From the IMG/VR virus record IMGVR_UViG_3300028557_000214, positions 1 to 21,936 of that record: a stretch of DNA of 21,936 nucleotides, one strand, 5' to 3'. Shown piece by piece: positions 21,919 to 21,936 of the stretch. Numbering within the stretch: position 1 is the stretch's first letter; the number at the start of each line of letters is the position of its first letter. The translations under genes were made by a program, and so were the position numbers. The notes below the pieces were generated by a model. It did no database searches, had not been told where the DNA came from, and saw only the letters and a program-made list of their open reading frames with translations. Source of the stretch: a virus.

Positions 21919-21936
21919 AAAACTTTCCTAAACTAA

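Noticed and set aside
1-21936. CRISPR array, tRNA genes or insertion sequences
   Set aside because: I saw no regularly spaced repeats, cloverleaf-like sequences, transposase motifs or terminal inverted repeats; not verified computationally.

Overview
This window looks like part of a tailed-phage genome (free phage or prophage) from a Bacteroidota host, most likely a Flavobacterium-like member of the Flavobacteriia. The evidence is the AT-rich DNA (about one third G+C by eye), the Lys/Asn/Ile-rich proteins, the absence of strong Shine-Dalgarno sequences before starts, promoters of the Bacteroidota type (TTG, about 19 nt, TAnnTTTG), and head and tail proteins of the kinds seen in Flavobacteriia siphophages. 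No integrase, repressor, tRNA, holin or endolysin is visible, so temperate and lytic lifestyles cannot be told apart here.

Almost everything is on the minus strand, so the genome is read from right to left. (1) 18967-21784, replication/early module: an SF3-type primase-helicase, four small unknown proteins and a VRR-NUC-like PD-(D/E)XK nuclease. These six genes are joined by five successive ATGA stop/start overlaps. (2) 13816-18871, accessory and packaging module, which starts at a well-formed promoter at 18906-18935: an unknown 163-aa protein, a 45-aa ribbon-helix-helix-like protein, a ParB-fold protein, a small class I methyltransferase-like protein, a radical SAM protein of the spore-photoproduct-lyase type, a PLD-type nuclease, and the small and large terminase subunits. 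(3) 12638-13864: the portal gene, which is the only gene on the plus strand although it sits in its usual place between terminase and protease. (4) 8346-12576, head and connectors: a 27-aa peptide, prohead protease, HK97-fold capsid protein, a small protein, an embedded family-2-like glycosyltransferase and two connector-like proteins. (5) 1-8316, tail: tube protein, a 46-aa protein, a virion-morphogenesis-like protein, a probable chaperone-like protein, a 1196-aa tape measure protein, a 563-aa tail-tip protein with a long hydrophobic stretch, a small coiled coil, and a beta-rich tail protein that runs off the left edge.

Together the genes encode replication, headful or cos packaging into an HK97-type capsid, and a long non-contractile tail. 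The least ordinary parts are the portal gene inverted in place with its divergent promoter pair, the radical SAM / methyltransferase-like / PLD cassette ahead of the terminase, the glycosyltransferase inside the head genes, and intrinsic terminators placed directly behind the major capsid gene and behind the tail tube/46-aa pair.

Genes cover nearly all of the window. No stretch longer than about 160 bases lacks one. Several starts were chosen as an ATG a few codons inside a longer frame that begins with TTG or GTG.
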